From Rhodococcus sp. 06-235-1A (GTDB taxonomy: Bacteria > Actinomycetota > Actinomycetes > Mycobacteriales > Mycobacteriaceae): a DNA stretch of 64,000 nucleotides. Below, piece by piece: positions 15,982 to 24,057 of this stretch. The stretch is taken from contig NZ_NOYI01000008.1 in the NCBI RefSeq assembly GCF_002258785.1, forward strand, positions 310,001 through 374,000. The letters are read 5' to 3'. Positions within the stretch are counted from its first letter, which is position 1, and each line of letters starts with the position of its first letter. The notes under the pieces were generated by a model, which saw only the letters and a list, made by a program, of their open reading frames with translations, was not told the origin of the DNA and did no database searches. Position numbers and translations under genes: made by a program.

Positions 15982-17468
15982 GCCGAGACCTCGTCTTTCG
16001 TCGTCACCTCGGTGGACGACCGGTGGATGTGATGGGCTTCCGGTCGAAAACGCTTGGCCCAGCGGCGGAACGTGAAGCTGAATCCCGGGAACATGGCGAC
16101 CACGTGCCCGGATTTGGATTGGTACCAGCTGTGGCAGCCGCCGTCCTTCCAGACGGTGCCTTCCATCTCGCGATGAATTGTGTCGGTGTACTCCTGCTCC
16201 GCGGCAGCGGTGACCTCGATGGCGGTCGCACCCACCTGTCGGACGGCGTCGATGGCCCGCACGATGTATTCCATCTGCGCCTCGATGAGGAAGATCGCGG
16301 AAGTGTGCCCGATGCCCGTGTTCGGTCCGGTGACGACGAACAGGTTGGGAAAGCCGGGAATCGTGGTGCCGAGGTAGGCGCGCGGGTAGGGATCCCAGAC
16401 GTCGGACAGGGCCCGGCCGTCGCGGCCGATGACCGGGTACGAGATGACGCCGTCGGTTGCGTCGTAACCGGTGGACCACACCAGCAGATCGACATCGACG
16501 TGTTCGCCGGTGGTGGTGACGATTCCGGTTTCGGTGATCTCCGAGATGCCGTCGTTCTTGTCGTGCAGAGTGACGTTCGCCCGCCCCAGCGCGGGATAGA
16601 GCGTGTTGGACAGCAGAACCCGCTTGCACCCGATGACGTAGTCCGGGGTGACCTTCGCTCGAAGCTCGGAATCCGGAATCTGAGACTCGATGTGTTTCAC
16701 CGCAGTTCGCTGTGCCACCGCCTTCAACATCGTCCGTGAGTACTTGAAGCCGAGGATGCGAGTTTCGAGACTCCAGTAGATCCCCGCGCGGACCAGCCTG
16801 CGGATCGGTTCCAACTTCAGCAGCCTGCGCTGCAACGGCGTGAATTCGCGATCGTGACGTGGCATCACCCAGTGCGGGGTGCGCTGGAAGACGTGCAGCT
16901 GCGCTACATCGGGTTGGATCGCGGGAATCACCTGCGCGGCGCTGGCACCACTACCGACGATCGCGACGCGCTTGCCCGCGTGGTCGTACTCGGTGTGCCA
17001 GTCGTTGGTGTGGAACTGGGTGCCCTGGAACTTCTCCCGTCCGGGGAACGGCGGTACGACGGGTGTACTGAGTGGTCCCGACGCGTTGACGACGAACTTC
17101 GCCGCGTAATCGCCGCGTGAGGTGGAGATCGACCAGTGATCGCCCGCCCACTCGATCTTCCGGACGTCGGTGTCGACATGCGTACGAGCCGGCAGACCGT
17201 TCGATTCGAGCACGTGGTCGGTGTACCGCTCCAGCTCCTCGCGTTCGGCGAACATGCGCGACCACTCGAAGGGCTCCGACGCGATCGAGTACAGCGGACT
17301 CTGCACGTCGACGGCTGCGCCCGGGTAGCGATTCTGCTTCCAGGTGCCGCCGAGGAAAGGACGCCTCTCGAGAATGACGAAGTCGTCGATCCCGCGATCG
17401 AGCAAGGCCTTGGCGGCGCACTGGCCACCGAAGCCGCTGCCGATGATGACCACACTGTGAACATGCAT
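15978..17468 (-). CDS. Flavin-containing (Baeyer-Villiger type) monooxygenase
   Basis: 496 residues. Two Rossmann motifs are visible: IIGSGFGGQ near residue 9 for FAD and VAIVGSGAS near 175 for NADPH. Between them lies FQGTQFHTNDW, an exact FxGxxxHxxxW fingerprint of Baeyer-Villiger and N-hydroxylating flavin monooxygenases. It inserts oxygen into ketones or oxidises heteroatoms using NADPH and O2. ATG 17468 follows AGAGGGG. It is the first gene of a three-gene operon with an SDR and a TetR. This set resembles catabolic modules for cyclic or long-chain ketones; the substrate cannot be read from sequence. Confidence 0.88.
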   Translation of the reverse strand: MHVHSVVIIGSGFGGQCAAKALLDRGIDDFVILERRPFLGGTWKQNRYPGAAVDVQSPLYSIASEPFEWSRMFAEREELERYTDHVLESNGLPARTHVDTDVRKIEWAGDHWSISTSRGDYAAKFVVNASGPLSTPVVPPFPGREKFQGTQFHTNDWHTEYDHAGKRVAIVGSGASAAQVIPAIQPDVAQLHVFQRTPHWVMPRHDREFTPLQRRLLKLEPIRRLVRAGIYWSLETRILGFKYSRTMLKAVAQRTAVKHIESQIPDSELRAKVTPDYVIGCKRVLLSNTLYPALGRANVTLHDKNDGISEITETGIVTTTGEHVDVDLLVWSTGYDATDGVISYPVIGRDGRALSDVWDPYPRAYLGTTIPGFPNLFVVTGPNTGIGHTSAIFLIEAQMEYIVRAIDAVRQVGATAIEVTAAAEQEYTDTIHREMEGTVWKDGGCHSWYQSKSGHVVAMFPGFSFTFRRWAKRFRPEAHHIHRSSTEVTTKDEVSA

Positions 17469-17501
17469 GCTGACGAACCCCTCTCGCACGAGACGCAATC
17501 C

Positions 17502-17530
17502 GATGACGCGTGTCATCACTTTAAAGTGAT
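17502..17530. promoter_or_regulatory. Overlapping palindromes upstream of the monooxygenase operon
   Basis: GATGAC-N4-GTCATC (17502-17517) overlaps a perfect 16-bp palindrome ATCACTTTAAAGTGAT (17515-17530). They lie 34-62 bases before the monooxygenase start and are the best candidates for the binding site of the operon's own TetR. Confidence 0.62.
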
Positions 17531-17610
17531 GATGCGTGATTCCGCAATGGCGTCGCGATCTTAGGACCGGGGTCGACGCCAGGTCGAGGGGCCCCCGTAG
17601 CGTTGGACGC

Positions 17611-19320
17611 ATGTCGCGATCACCACGTAACCGGAAATCCCCCGCCGCTCCGAGAAAGCGAGCCTCTTCCGCACTCCAGGCCGGGCACCTTCGAGTGATC
17701 GCAACCGGCGGTCTCGGCGAGATCGGCCGGAACATGACCGTGTTCGAATACGACGGAAAACTGCTCATCGTCGACTGCGGCGTCCTGTTCCCCGAAGAGC
17801 ACCAGCCCGGCGTCGACGTCATCCTCCCCGACTGGAGTTGCATCCGCGATCGTCTCGATGACGTCGTCGCGATCGTCCTCACCCACGGACACGAAGACCA
17901 CATCGGCGGCGTCCCCTACCTGCTGCGCGAGCGGGGCGACATCCCCGTCATCTCGTCGCGGCTGACGCTGCACTTCCTGGCTGCCAAATTCGACGAGTTC
18001 AAGGTCTCGACGACGCTGATCGAGGTCGAAGCAGGGCAAACGCGTCAGGAAGGCCCGTTCGAGCTCGAGTTCATCGCCGTCAACCATTCGATCCCCGACG
18101 GTCTCGCCATCGCCATCCGTACCGACGCCGGCCTGGTGCTGCACACCGGCGACTTCAAGATGGATCAGTTTCCGCTCGACGGTCGGATCACCGACCTCCG
18201 TAGCTTCGCCCGCCTCGGAGAGGAAGGGCTCGATCTCCTCCTCGTCGACTCGACCAATGCCGAAGTTCCCGGGTTCATGGTCTCGGAGCGCGATCTGGTC
18301 CCGGCCATCGAGAAGGTGTTCCGCGAAACAACGGGGCGCGTGATCGTCTCGAGCTTCGCCAGTCACGTACACCGAATCCAGCAGGTACTCGACGCCGCGC
18401 ATGCGCAGGGCCGCAAGGTTGCGTTCGTGGGGCGATCGATGGTGCGCAACATGAAGATTGCGACCGATCTGAGTTACCTCGATGTACCCGACGGGCTCGT
18501 CGTGGACCTACCGAAGCTCAACAGGCTTCCGGCGAACAAGATCACGCTGATCTGCACCGGTTCGCAGGGCGAGCCCCTCGCCGCACTGTCGCGGATGGCC
18601 TCGGGCGAACACCAGATCAAGGTGGGCGACGGCGACACCGTGCTGATGGCCAGCAGCCTGATACCCGGAAACGAGAACGCGATCTACCGCGTCATCAACG
18701 GTCTCGTCGAGAAGGGTGCACGCGTGGTGCACAAGGGAAATGCCAAGGTGCACGTCTCCGGCCACGCCAGCGCAGGCGAGCTCGTCTACTGCTACAACAT
18801 TCTCGAACCCGCCAATGTGCTTCCCGTACACGGTGAGGCGCGACACCTGCGCGCCAATGCCGATCTCGCGATCAGGACCGGCGTACCTCGTGATCGCGTG
18901 CTGATCGCCGAGAACGGAAGCGTCATCGACCTGTTCGACGGTGTCGCGCAGATCACCGGAAGCGTTCCTATCGAGCTGATCTACGTCGACGGCAGTGCCG
19001 TCGGTGGGGTTACCGAGGATTCGCTGGCCGAGCGTCGCTTGCTGGCGAACGAGGGCGTACTGACCGTCATCGCGATCGTCGATCCCGACACTGGCCTGCT
19101 GGTCGACGACGTCGACTTCATCGGACGCGGATTCGCGCACGAGGCCAACGCTTTCGACTCGTTGGCCACGGCGATCGGTAAGACTCTGACCCGCGAGAGC
19201 GACGTCAACGTTGCCTCGCGAGAGCACATCGAGAAGCGCATCGTCCAGGAATCGGCCCGGTGGGCCAAGCAAACCCTGGGACGTCAGCCCCTCATCGTCC
19301 CGGTTGTCGTCGACGGCTAG
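17611..19320 (+). CDS. rnj: Ribonuclease J
   Basis: 569 residues, the usual length for mycobacterial-type RNase J. It has the metallo-beta-lactamase motif HGHEDHIGG (residues 92-100), VLHTGDFK, the beta-CASP segment FASHVHRIQQV and CTGSQGEP, and HVSGHASAGE further on. It is a 5'-3' exonuclease and endonuclease in rRNA maturation and mRNA turnover. A basic N-terminal extension (about 25 residues with many Arg and Lys) precedes the catalytic core. TAGCGT seven bases before ATG 17611 suggests a leaderless transcript. Unlike many relatives it does not follow dapA here. Confidence 0.95.
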   Translation: MSRSPRNRKSPAAPRKRASSALQAGHLRVIATGGLGEIGRNMTVFEYDGKLLIVDCGVLFPEEHQPGVDVILPDWSCIRDRLDDVVAIVLTHGHEDHIGGVPYLLRERGDIPVISSRLTLHFLAAKFDEFKVSTTLIEVEAGQTRQEGPFELEFIAVNHSIPDGLAIAIRTDAGLVLHTGDFKMDQFPLDGRITDLRSFARLGEEGLDLLLVDSTNAEVPGFMVSERDLVPAIEKVFRETTGRVIVSSFASHVHRIQQVLDAAHAQGRKVAFVGRSMVRNMKIATDLSYLDVPDGLVVDLPKLNRLPANKITLICTGSQGEPLAALSRMASGEHQIKVGDGDTVLMASSLIPGNENAIYRVINGLVEKGARVVHKGNAKVHVSGHASAGELVYCYNILEPANVLPVHGEARHLRANADLAIRTGVPRDRVLIAENGSVIDLFDGVAQITGSVPIELIYVDGSAVGGVTEDSLAERRLLANEGVLTVIAIVDPDTGLLVDDVDFIGRGFAHEANAFDSLATAIGKTLTRESDVNVASREHIEKRIVQESARWAKQTLGRQPLIVPVVVDG

Positions 19321-19721
19321 ATCTGCGCCGCTGCACCCCGAGTCGACAACACCTCGGTCAGCTCCTCGGCGTAGGCGAGCTGCCGCCGCAACGTGCGGCA
19401 GCTGTCCTCGGCCTTGGTGTGGCACTCGCGAACGAACGCCGCGGCCGACGATCGAGCATCGTCGGCCGCGTTCTCGTCACCCAGGATGTCGAGGGATTCC
19501 AGTAGCTGTTTAATCTCGGCCAACGTGAAGTCGAGTGGCTTCATCCGGCGAATGACGAGCAGGCGTTCGACGTCGGTCTCGGTGTACAACCGAAATCCAC
19601 CTGCGGAGCGGGCAGAGGGCGTGACCAGGCCTACGTCGTCGTAGTGACGGACGGTGCGGATGGACAGCTCGGTTTTCTGAGCTACCTGCCCGATCTGCAT
19701 GTGTACGCCGTCGTCTGCCAT
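19317..19721 (-). CDS. MerR family regulator, likely partner of the adjacent SulP transporter
   Basis: 134 residues. Winged helix MQIGQVAQKTELSIRTVRHYDDVGLV, then a coiled-coil helix and a C-terminal part with ECHTKAEDSC, two cysteines and a histidine that could bind a metal or sense thiol state. It lies 34 bases downstream of the SulP gene on the same strand. The SulP promoter has the 19-base spacer and dyad of MerR-activated promoters, so this protein probably controls the transporter and, through it, itself. Its stop overlaps that of rnj by two bases. Confidence 0.85.
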   Translation of the reverse strand: MADDGVHMQIGQVAQKTELSIRTVRHYDDVGLVTPSARSAGGFRLYTETDVERLLVIRRMKPLDFTLAEIKQLLESLDILGDENAADDARSSAAAFVRECHTKAEDSCRTLRRQLAYAEELTEVLSTRGAAAQI

Positions 19722-19755
19722 GTGCCGCCTCTCCTCGCCCGCCCAACCACCCTAG

Positions 19756-21264
19756 TCAGTGCTCGCCGCCCAGGTTTCCACTGAGACGATCGTGCCGCTC
19801 GGTCGACGGCGCGTTCAAGCCGACGATCTCCACGGTCTTTCCTTTGGCCGCGTACTTGGTGGTGATGGCGTCGAGGGTCGCCACTGTCGATGCGTCCCAG
19901 ATGTGCGACTCGGACATGTCGATGACGACGTTCTTCGGATCTCCGACGTAGTCGAACTGATAGATCAGATCGTTGCTCGACGCGAAGAACAACTCGCCCT
20001 TCACCGCGTAGACGCGGGTGTCCTCGTCGGGATGTGCCACGTCGACCACCTCGGTCAGATGGGCGACCCTGCGAGCGAACAGCACCATTGCAGTGATCAC
20101 TCCGACGACGACGCCGTACGCGAGGTTGTGGGTGACGACGGTGACCGCGACGGTGGCGACCATGACGAGGGTCTCGCTCTTGGGCATGCGGCGCAACGTC
20201 TTCGGGTTGACACTGTGCCAGTCGAAAGTTCCGATCGAGACCATGATCATCACCGCGACCAACGCGGCCATCGGGATCAGCGCGACGATATCGCCGAGAC
20301 CGACCACCAGGATCAGCAGGAAGACACCGGCGAGAAACGTCGAGATACGAGTGCGAGCACCGGAGACCTTGACGTTGATCATGGTCTGGCCGATCATCGC
20401 GCAGCCGCCCATGCCGCCGGTGAACCCTGTGACCAGATTCGCCACACCCTGCCCCCAACCCTCGCGGGTCTTGTTCGAGTGCGAGTCGGTGATGTCGTCG
20501 ACGAGCTTGGCTGTCATCAGCGACTCGAGCAGGCCGACCAGGGCGATGGCGAGTGCGAACGGGGCGATGATGCTCAGCGTGTCGAACGTGAACGGCACAT
20601 TCGGGATCAGGAACGACGGCAGCGAGGACGGCAGTTCTCCTTCGTCACCCACATCCGGCACGGCCAGCGCGAAGACGAGTGTGACGCCGGTCAGTATCAC
20701 GATCGCGATCAGTGGTGCCGGCACGATGGTGGTGAGCTTGGGTAGGAAGAACATGATGGCCAGGCCCGCGGCGACCATCGGGTAGACCAACCACGGCACA
20801 CCGATCAGGTACGGGATCTGCGAGGAGAAGATGAGGATCGCCAGCGCGTTGACGAATCCGACCATGACACTGCGCGGGATGAATCGCATCAACTTGGCGA
20901 CTCCCAGGACGCTGAGCACGATCTGCAGAATTCCGCCGAGGATCACCGCCGCAATGAGGTAGTCGATGCCGTAATTCCGAGCCAGCGGGGCCACGACCAG
21001 TGCGATGGCACCGGTCGCAGCGGAGATCATCGCCGGACGGCCACCGACGATGGAGATGGTGACCGCCATCGTGAACGACGCGAACAGCCCGACGCGCGGA
21101 TCGACCCCGGCGATGATCGAGAACGAAATGGCTTCGGGAATGAGCGCCAGCGCCACCACCAGGCCCGCAAGAACCTCTGTTTTGAGCCGCCTCGGTGAGC
21201 GCAACGCACCCAGCACCGAGACGTCTTCGACGGCGGTGACAGGCACCTGGGCAGCTCGAGACAC
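19756..21264 (-). CDS. SulP family inorganic anion transporter with STAS domain
   Basis: 502 residues. The N-terminal two thirds form about 10-12 membrane segments with the SulP signatures ALALIPEAISFSIIAGVDP and TGGMGGCAMIGQTMINVKVSGARTR. The C-terminal STAS domain has VVIDMSESHIWDASTVATLD. These proteins carry sulfate, bicarbonate or related anions by symport or exchange. Its promoter has a MerR-type architecture and a MerR gene follows it, which is uncommon for sulfate uptake and may mean control by redox or metal state. Confidence 0.9.
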   Translation of the reverse strand: MSRAAQVPVTAVEDVSVLGALRSPRRLKTEVLAGLVVALALIPEAISFSIIAGVDPRVGLFASFTMAVTISIVGGRPAMISAATGAIALVVAPLARNYGIDYLIAAVILGGILQIVLSVLGVAKLMRFIPRSVMVGFVNALAILIFSSQIPYLIGVPWLVYPMVAAGLAIMFFLPKLTTIVPAPLIAIVILTGVTLVFALAVPDVGDEGELPSSLPSFLIPNVPFTFDTLSIIAPFALAIALVGLLESLMTAKLVDDITDSHSNKTREGWGQGVANLVTGFTGGMGGCAMIGQTMINVKVSGARTRISTFLAGVFLLILVVGLGDIVALIPMAALVAVMIMVSIGTFDWHSVNPKTLRRMPKSETLVMVATVAVTVVTHNLAYGVVVGVITAMVLFARRVAHLTEVVDVAHPDEDTRVYAVKGELFFASSNDLIYQFDYVGDPKNVVIDMSESHIWDASTVATLDAITTKYAAKGKTVEIVGLNAPSTERHDRLSGNLGGEH

Positions 21265-21324
21265 GACGACTCCGTTCGATGGGTGCGAGGGACTGCGACA
21301 GGTAGGGCGTCCACTCCGCGGGCA

Positions 21325-21355
21325 ACTCTACTCTTACCGGAGAGAAGGTTGTCAA
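21325..21355 (-). promoter_or_regulatory. SulP promoter with MerR-type 19-bp spacer
   Basis: Coding strand: TTGACA (21355-21350), 19 bases, TAGAGT (21330-21325). The spacer region carries an imperfect dyad, CTTCTCT and AGAGTAG around CCGGTA (6 of 7 pairs). A long spacer with a central dyad is the hallmark of promoters that need MerR distortion. Confidence 0.72.
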
Positions 21356-21434
21356 TCGTCGGGGCCCAGCCGGTGAGCTAGATTCATATACAGAGGCACA
21401 ACAAAACTCACTCCGCGATGCAAGGAATGAATCG

Positions 21435-22328
21435 ATGTTCTCGCTCAACAGGCTCTCCTGCTTCATCGCCGTCGCCGAGGAGTTGCACTTCGGCCGCGCT
21501 GCCGAACGGCTGCACATGACGCAGCCACCTCTGAGCAGGCAGATCCAACAGCTCGAGAGCGAAGTCGGCGTGCAGTTGATCGACCGCACGAGCCGGTCGG
21601 TGACGTTGACGGCCGCGGGGTTGGCCTTTCTCCCCGAGGCCCGACGCATCCTCGACCTCGCCGAGGGCGCACTGCTCACCGTCCGTCGCGTACCCACCGG
21701 CGACTTGGGGACGGTGGTCGTCGGATTCACCGGCGCCTCGGCCCATGCGGTGCTCCCGCAATTGCTCGACGCCGCGCGCGACAAGCTTCCGGATGTGAAA
21801 CTCGTTCTGCGCGAGATGGTCTCGGCGGTACAGATGGAATCCTTGGCCGTCGGAGATATCGATCTCGGGTTGGCCAGGCCGCCGCTCAAGCGACCGGGCA
21901 TCGCGTCCCGGCCGGTGCTGCACGAATCCTTGATCGCGGCGATGCCCGACACTCATCCGCTGGCCGAGAAGGACGAACTGTCGGTGGAGGACTTCGACGA
22001 GCAGCCGATCATCATGTACTCGCCCGTCGACGCCCGGTACTTCCACGAGTTGCTCATCAGCACGTTCACCATCGTCGGGGTGACCCCGCGTTACGTGCAG
22101 TATGTGACCCAGGTGCACACGATGCTGGTGCTCGTTCGCTCCGGGATCGGACTGGCATTGGTACCGGAGTCCGCGTCGACCATGCGGCCGGAAGGTGTTG
22201 TGTTTCGGCCGGTTCGGACCGTGAAGGAACGACCCGTGGAACTCGACGCCGCCTGGCGCGTGGACAACGACAACCCAGCACTGCACCGCTTCATGACCGA
22301 TGTGCTGCCGACGCGGGAGTGGTCGTGA
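21435..22328 (+). CDS. LysR family transcriptional regulator
   Basis: 297 residues. N-terminal HTH (LNRLSCFIAVAEELHFGRAAERLHMTQPPLSRQ, with IQQLE linker helix) and a periplasmic-binding-type effector domain with LVRSGIGLALVPESA near the end. It resembles LysR regulators of aromatic-acid or fatty-acid related genes. The neighbours are the divergent SulP gene and the convergent usp/dehydrogenase pair, with only three bases to the latter. The target is not evident; one candidate is the adjacent dehydrogenase. Confidence 0.88.
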   Translation: MFSLNRLSCFIAVAEELHFGRAAERLHMTQPPLSRQIQQLESEVGVQLIDRTSRSVTLTAAGLAFLPEARRILDLAEGALLTVRRVPTGDLGTVVVGFTGASAHAVLPQLLDAARDKLPDVKLVLREMVSAVQMESLAVGDIDLGLARPPLKRPGIASRPVLHESLIAAMPDTHPLAEKDELSVEDFDEQPIIMYSPVDARYFHELLISTFTIVGVTPRYVQYVTQVHTMLVLVRSGIGLALVPESASTMRPEGVVFRPVRTVKERPVELDAAWRVDNDNPALHRFMTDVLPTREWS

Positions 22329-22331
22329 CAG

Positions 22332-22727
22332 TTACCGCGGCAATCCCACCGGCGGCTTGACGGCCGTCACCGGGCAGTGCGCCTCGAGGAGAACGCGCTG
22401 AGAGATGCTGCCCATGAACAACTTTCCCACGGGCGATCGACGCCGGATTCCGATCACGACCAGCTGAGCCTGCTCGTCGAACGACAGGTCGATCAGATTG
22501 TCGGCGTGCGAGCGGCCCGCCTCGTTGTCGTGAATTTTCGTCGTGACACCGACGGCCGCCGTCTCCTCGCGGGCCGATTCGACGGTGGCAGCGAAGTCGG
22601 CGTCGGCTGCGCTGTTGTCCTCGGCCACGATGAGCAAGTCCGTTCCACGCATGTGCGCCTCACGAAAAGCGAAGGGCAGCGCGCCTTTTCCTTCGATGGT
22701 CGGCGAGTAGCCGACGACGACGGTCAC
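22332..22727 (-). CDS. Universal stress protein (UspA family)
   Basis: 131 residues starting with GTG. The fold's first strand VTVVVGYSPT, the acidic-end strand LLIVAEDNSA and the ATP-binding G-2x-G-9x-G(S) region IGIRRRSPVGKLFMGSISQRVLLEAHCPVTAV are present. Such proteins bind ATP and adjust metabolism under stress. The GTG overlaps the TGA of the dehydrogenase upstream by four bases (GTGA), so the two are translated together, an unusual pairing. Confidence 0.85.
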   Translation of the reverse strand: MTVVVGYSPTIEGKGALPFAFREAHMRGTDLLIVAEDNSAADADFAATVESAREETAAVGVTTKIHDNEAGRSHADNLIDLSFDEQAQLVVIGIRRRSPVGKLFMGSISQRVLLEAHCPVTAVKPPVGLPR

Positions 22728-23719
22728 TTCGTCACCGGCGTGACGAGGGTGCCGTCGGCCAGGAAGCGATCGAGGTTCTCGAGCGTCAGTGCTTCCATCG
22801 CGGCCCGCGTCTCCACCGTCCCGCTGCCCACGTGCGGCAGCAGCACCACGTTGTCCATCCCCAGCAGGGCGTCGGGCACGTTCGGTTCGTGGGCGAAGAC
22901 GTCCAGACCGGCTCCGGCCAGCTGCCCCGCGGCGAGCAACTCGATCAGCGCCTCCTCGTCGACGACGCTTCCGCGTGCGACGTTGATCAGATACCCCTGC
23001 GGCCCCAGCGCTTCGAGCACCGCGCGGTCGACCAGATGCGCAGTTCCCGAGCCGCCCGACGCGGCGATGATCAAGACGTCGACGTTCTCGGCGAGCGCTG
23101 CTGGGCTGGCCGCGTAGACGTAAGGCGAACCGTCGATCTCGTTGCGATTGTGGTACGAGATCTCGCAGCGAAATCCTCTGAGCCGATCGGCAATTGCCGA
23201 ACCGATGCGGCCGAGTCCGATGATTCCGACGCGCTTGCCGGTGACCTGACGCGTCAGTGGCGTGTTGCCCTCGGCCGGCCACCGGCCGGCACGCACGAAC
23301 CTTTCGGCGGAGGGCAGCCCACGCATGGTGTCGATCACCAGACCGACGGCGAGGTCCGCCACACAGTCGGTCAACACGTCGGGGGTGTTGCTGACGGCGA
23401 TCCCGCGGTCGGCTGCGGCGTCGACATCGGTGGTGTCGTATCCGACGCCGAAGTTCACCACAGCTCCGAGCTGCGGCAACCGTTCCATCAGCGCGGCATC
23501 GACCCCGGTGCGGCCGGAGGTCACAACTGCGGTGATCGATTCGCCGTGCACATCGAGGAATTCGTCGCGGCCATCCCCTTCGGGCAGTTCCAGCGCGTCG
23601 TACTCGGCGACCAACGTGTCCATCAGCGACGGCTTGAGCGGTCCGACGCGGAGCACCCGACCGCCCTGTTGCGAATCCGGTTGAGACACAGAGGAACTCT
23701 GCGAGCTGACGGTGACCAT
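22724..23719 (-). CDS. D-2-hydroxyacid dehydrogenase (glyoxylate/hydroxypyruvate reductase-like)
   Basis: 331 residues. Cofactor motif GIIGLGRIGSAIADRL, arginine in NVARGSVVDEEAL, glutamate in LDVFAHEPNVP and histidine in LLPHVGSGT complete the catalytic triad, in contrast to the dehydrogenase at 5118. It probably reduces a 2-oxo acid such as glyoxylate or hydroxypyruvate with NAD(P)H. ATG 23719 is preceded by GAGGAGA. It is followed by and overlaps a universal stress gene. Confidence 0.88.
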   Translation of the reverse strand: MVTVSSQSSSVSQPDSQQGGRVLRVGPLKPSLMDTLVAEYDALELPEGDGRDEFLDVHGESITAVVTSGRTGVDAALMERLPQLGAVVNFGVGYDTTDVDAAADRGIAVSNTPDVLTDCVADLAVGLVIDTMRGLPSAERFVRAGRWPAEGNTPLTRQVTGKRVGIIGLGRIGSAIADRLRGFRCEISYHNRNEIDGSPYVYAASPAALAENVDVLIIAASGGSGTAHLVDRAVLEALGPQGYLINVARGSVVDEEALIELLAAGQLAGAGLDVFAHEPNVPDALLGMDNVVLLPHVGSGTVETRAAMEALTLENLDRFLADGTLVTPVTK

Positions 23720-23759
23720 TGTTCTCCTCGCGAGATGGTGGAACGTGCGCGTTTCCTGT

Positions 23760-23790
23760 ACGGTATGCCGCTTCTCGAATACCTGTCCAA
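23760..23790 (-). promoter_or_regulatory. Promoter of the hydroxyacid dehydrogenase-usp operon
   Basis: Coding strand: TTGGAC (23790-23785), 19 bases, TACCGT (23765-23760). The sequence around the -35, CGTGTTGGACAGGTATTCG, partly resembles the shared element of the aldarate promoters but has an extra base and mismatches; it may only be a similar -35. Confidence 0.45.
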
Positions 23791-23893
23791 CACGGAAATA
23801 ACATGGACCGATACCCAAACGGCATGAACGACGCATTGCCGATGCAGGCTTGTCCAGCCTTCCCCATATCCGGCCTGGTCAGCCCCCTACAGA

Positions 23894-23992
23894 TGTGATT
23901 CAGGCCTCATCACAACTGTCTTTGTGACCCACAAAACTGGCCGGAAAGGGCATTTCGTCCGGTTGACGATGAAGACAGCCCGCTCATACCGT
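23894..23992 (+). promoter_or_regulatory. Control region of the dipeptide-type ABC operon
   Basis: In the 338-base gap between divergent genes (23720-24057) two dyads lie upstream of a promoter: TGTGAT-N9-ATCACA (23894-23914) and TTTGTG-ACC-CACAAA (23921-23935). TTGACG (23963-23968), 18 bases and TACCGT (23987-23992) form the likely promoter. The repeated TGTG/CACA halves suggest a single regulator bound twice just upstream of the -35. No gene is seen in this gap. Confidence 0.5.
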
Positions 23993-24057
23993 GTGTCTAC
24001 CGTCACAGATTCGGCTGCGACTCGCAGACGCGGATCCTTTTCCCACTGGAGGCCACC

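Noticed and set aside
23894..23914. TGTGAT-N9-ATCACA as a CRP/GlxR site
   Set aside because: The CRP-type site has TGTGA-N6-TCACA; here the inner distance is 11 bases, so it does not fit.
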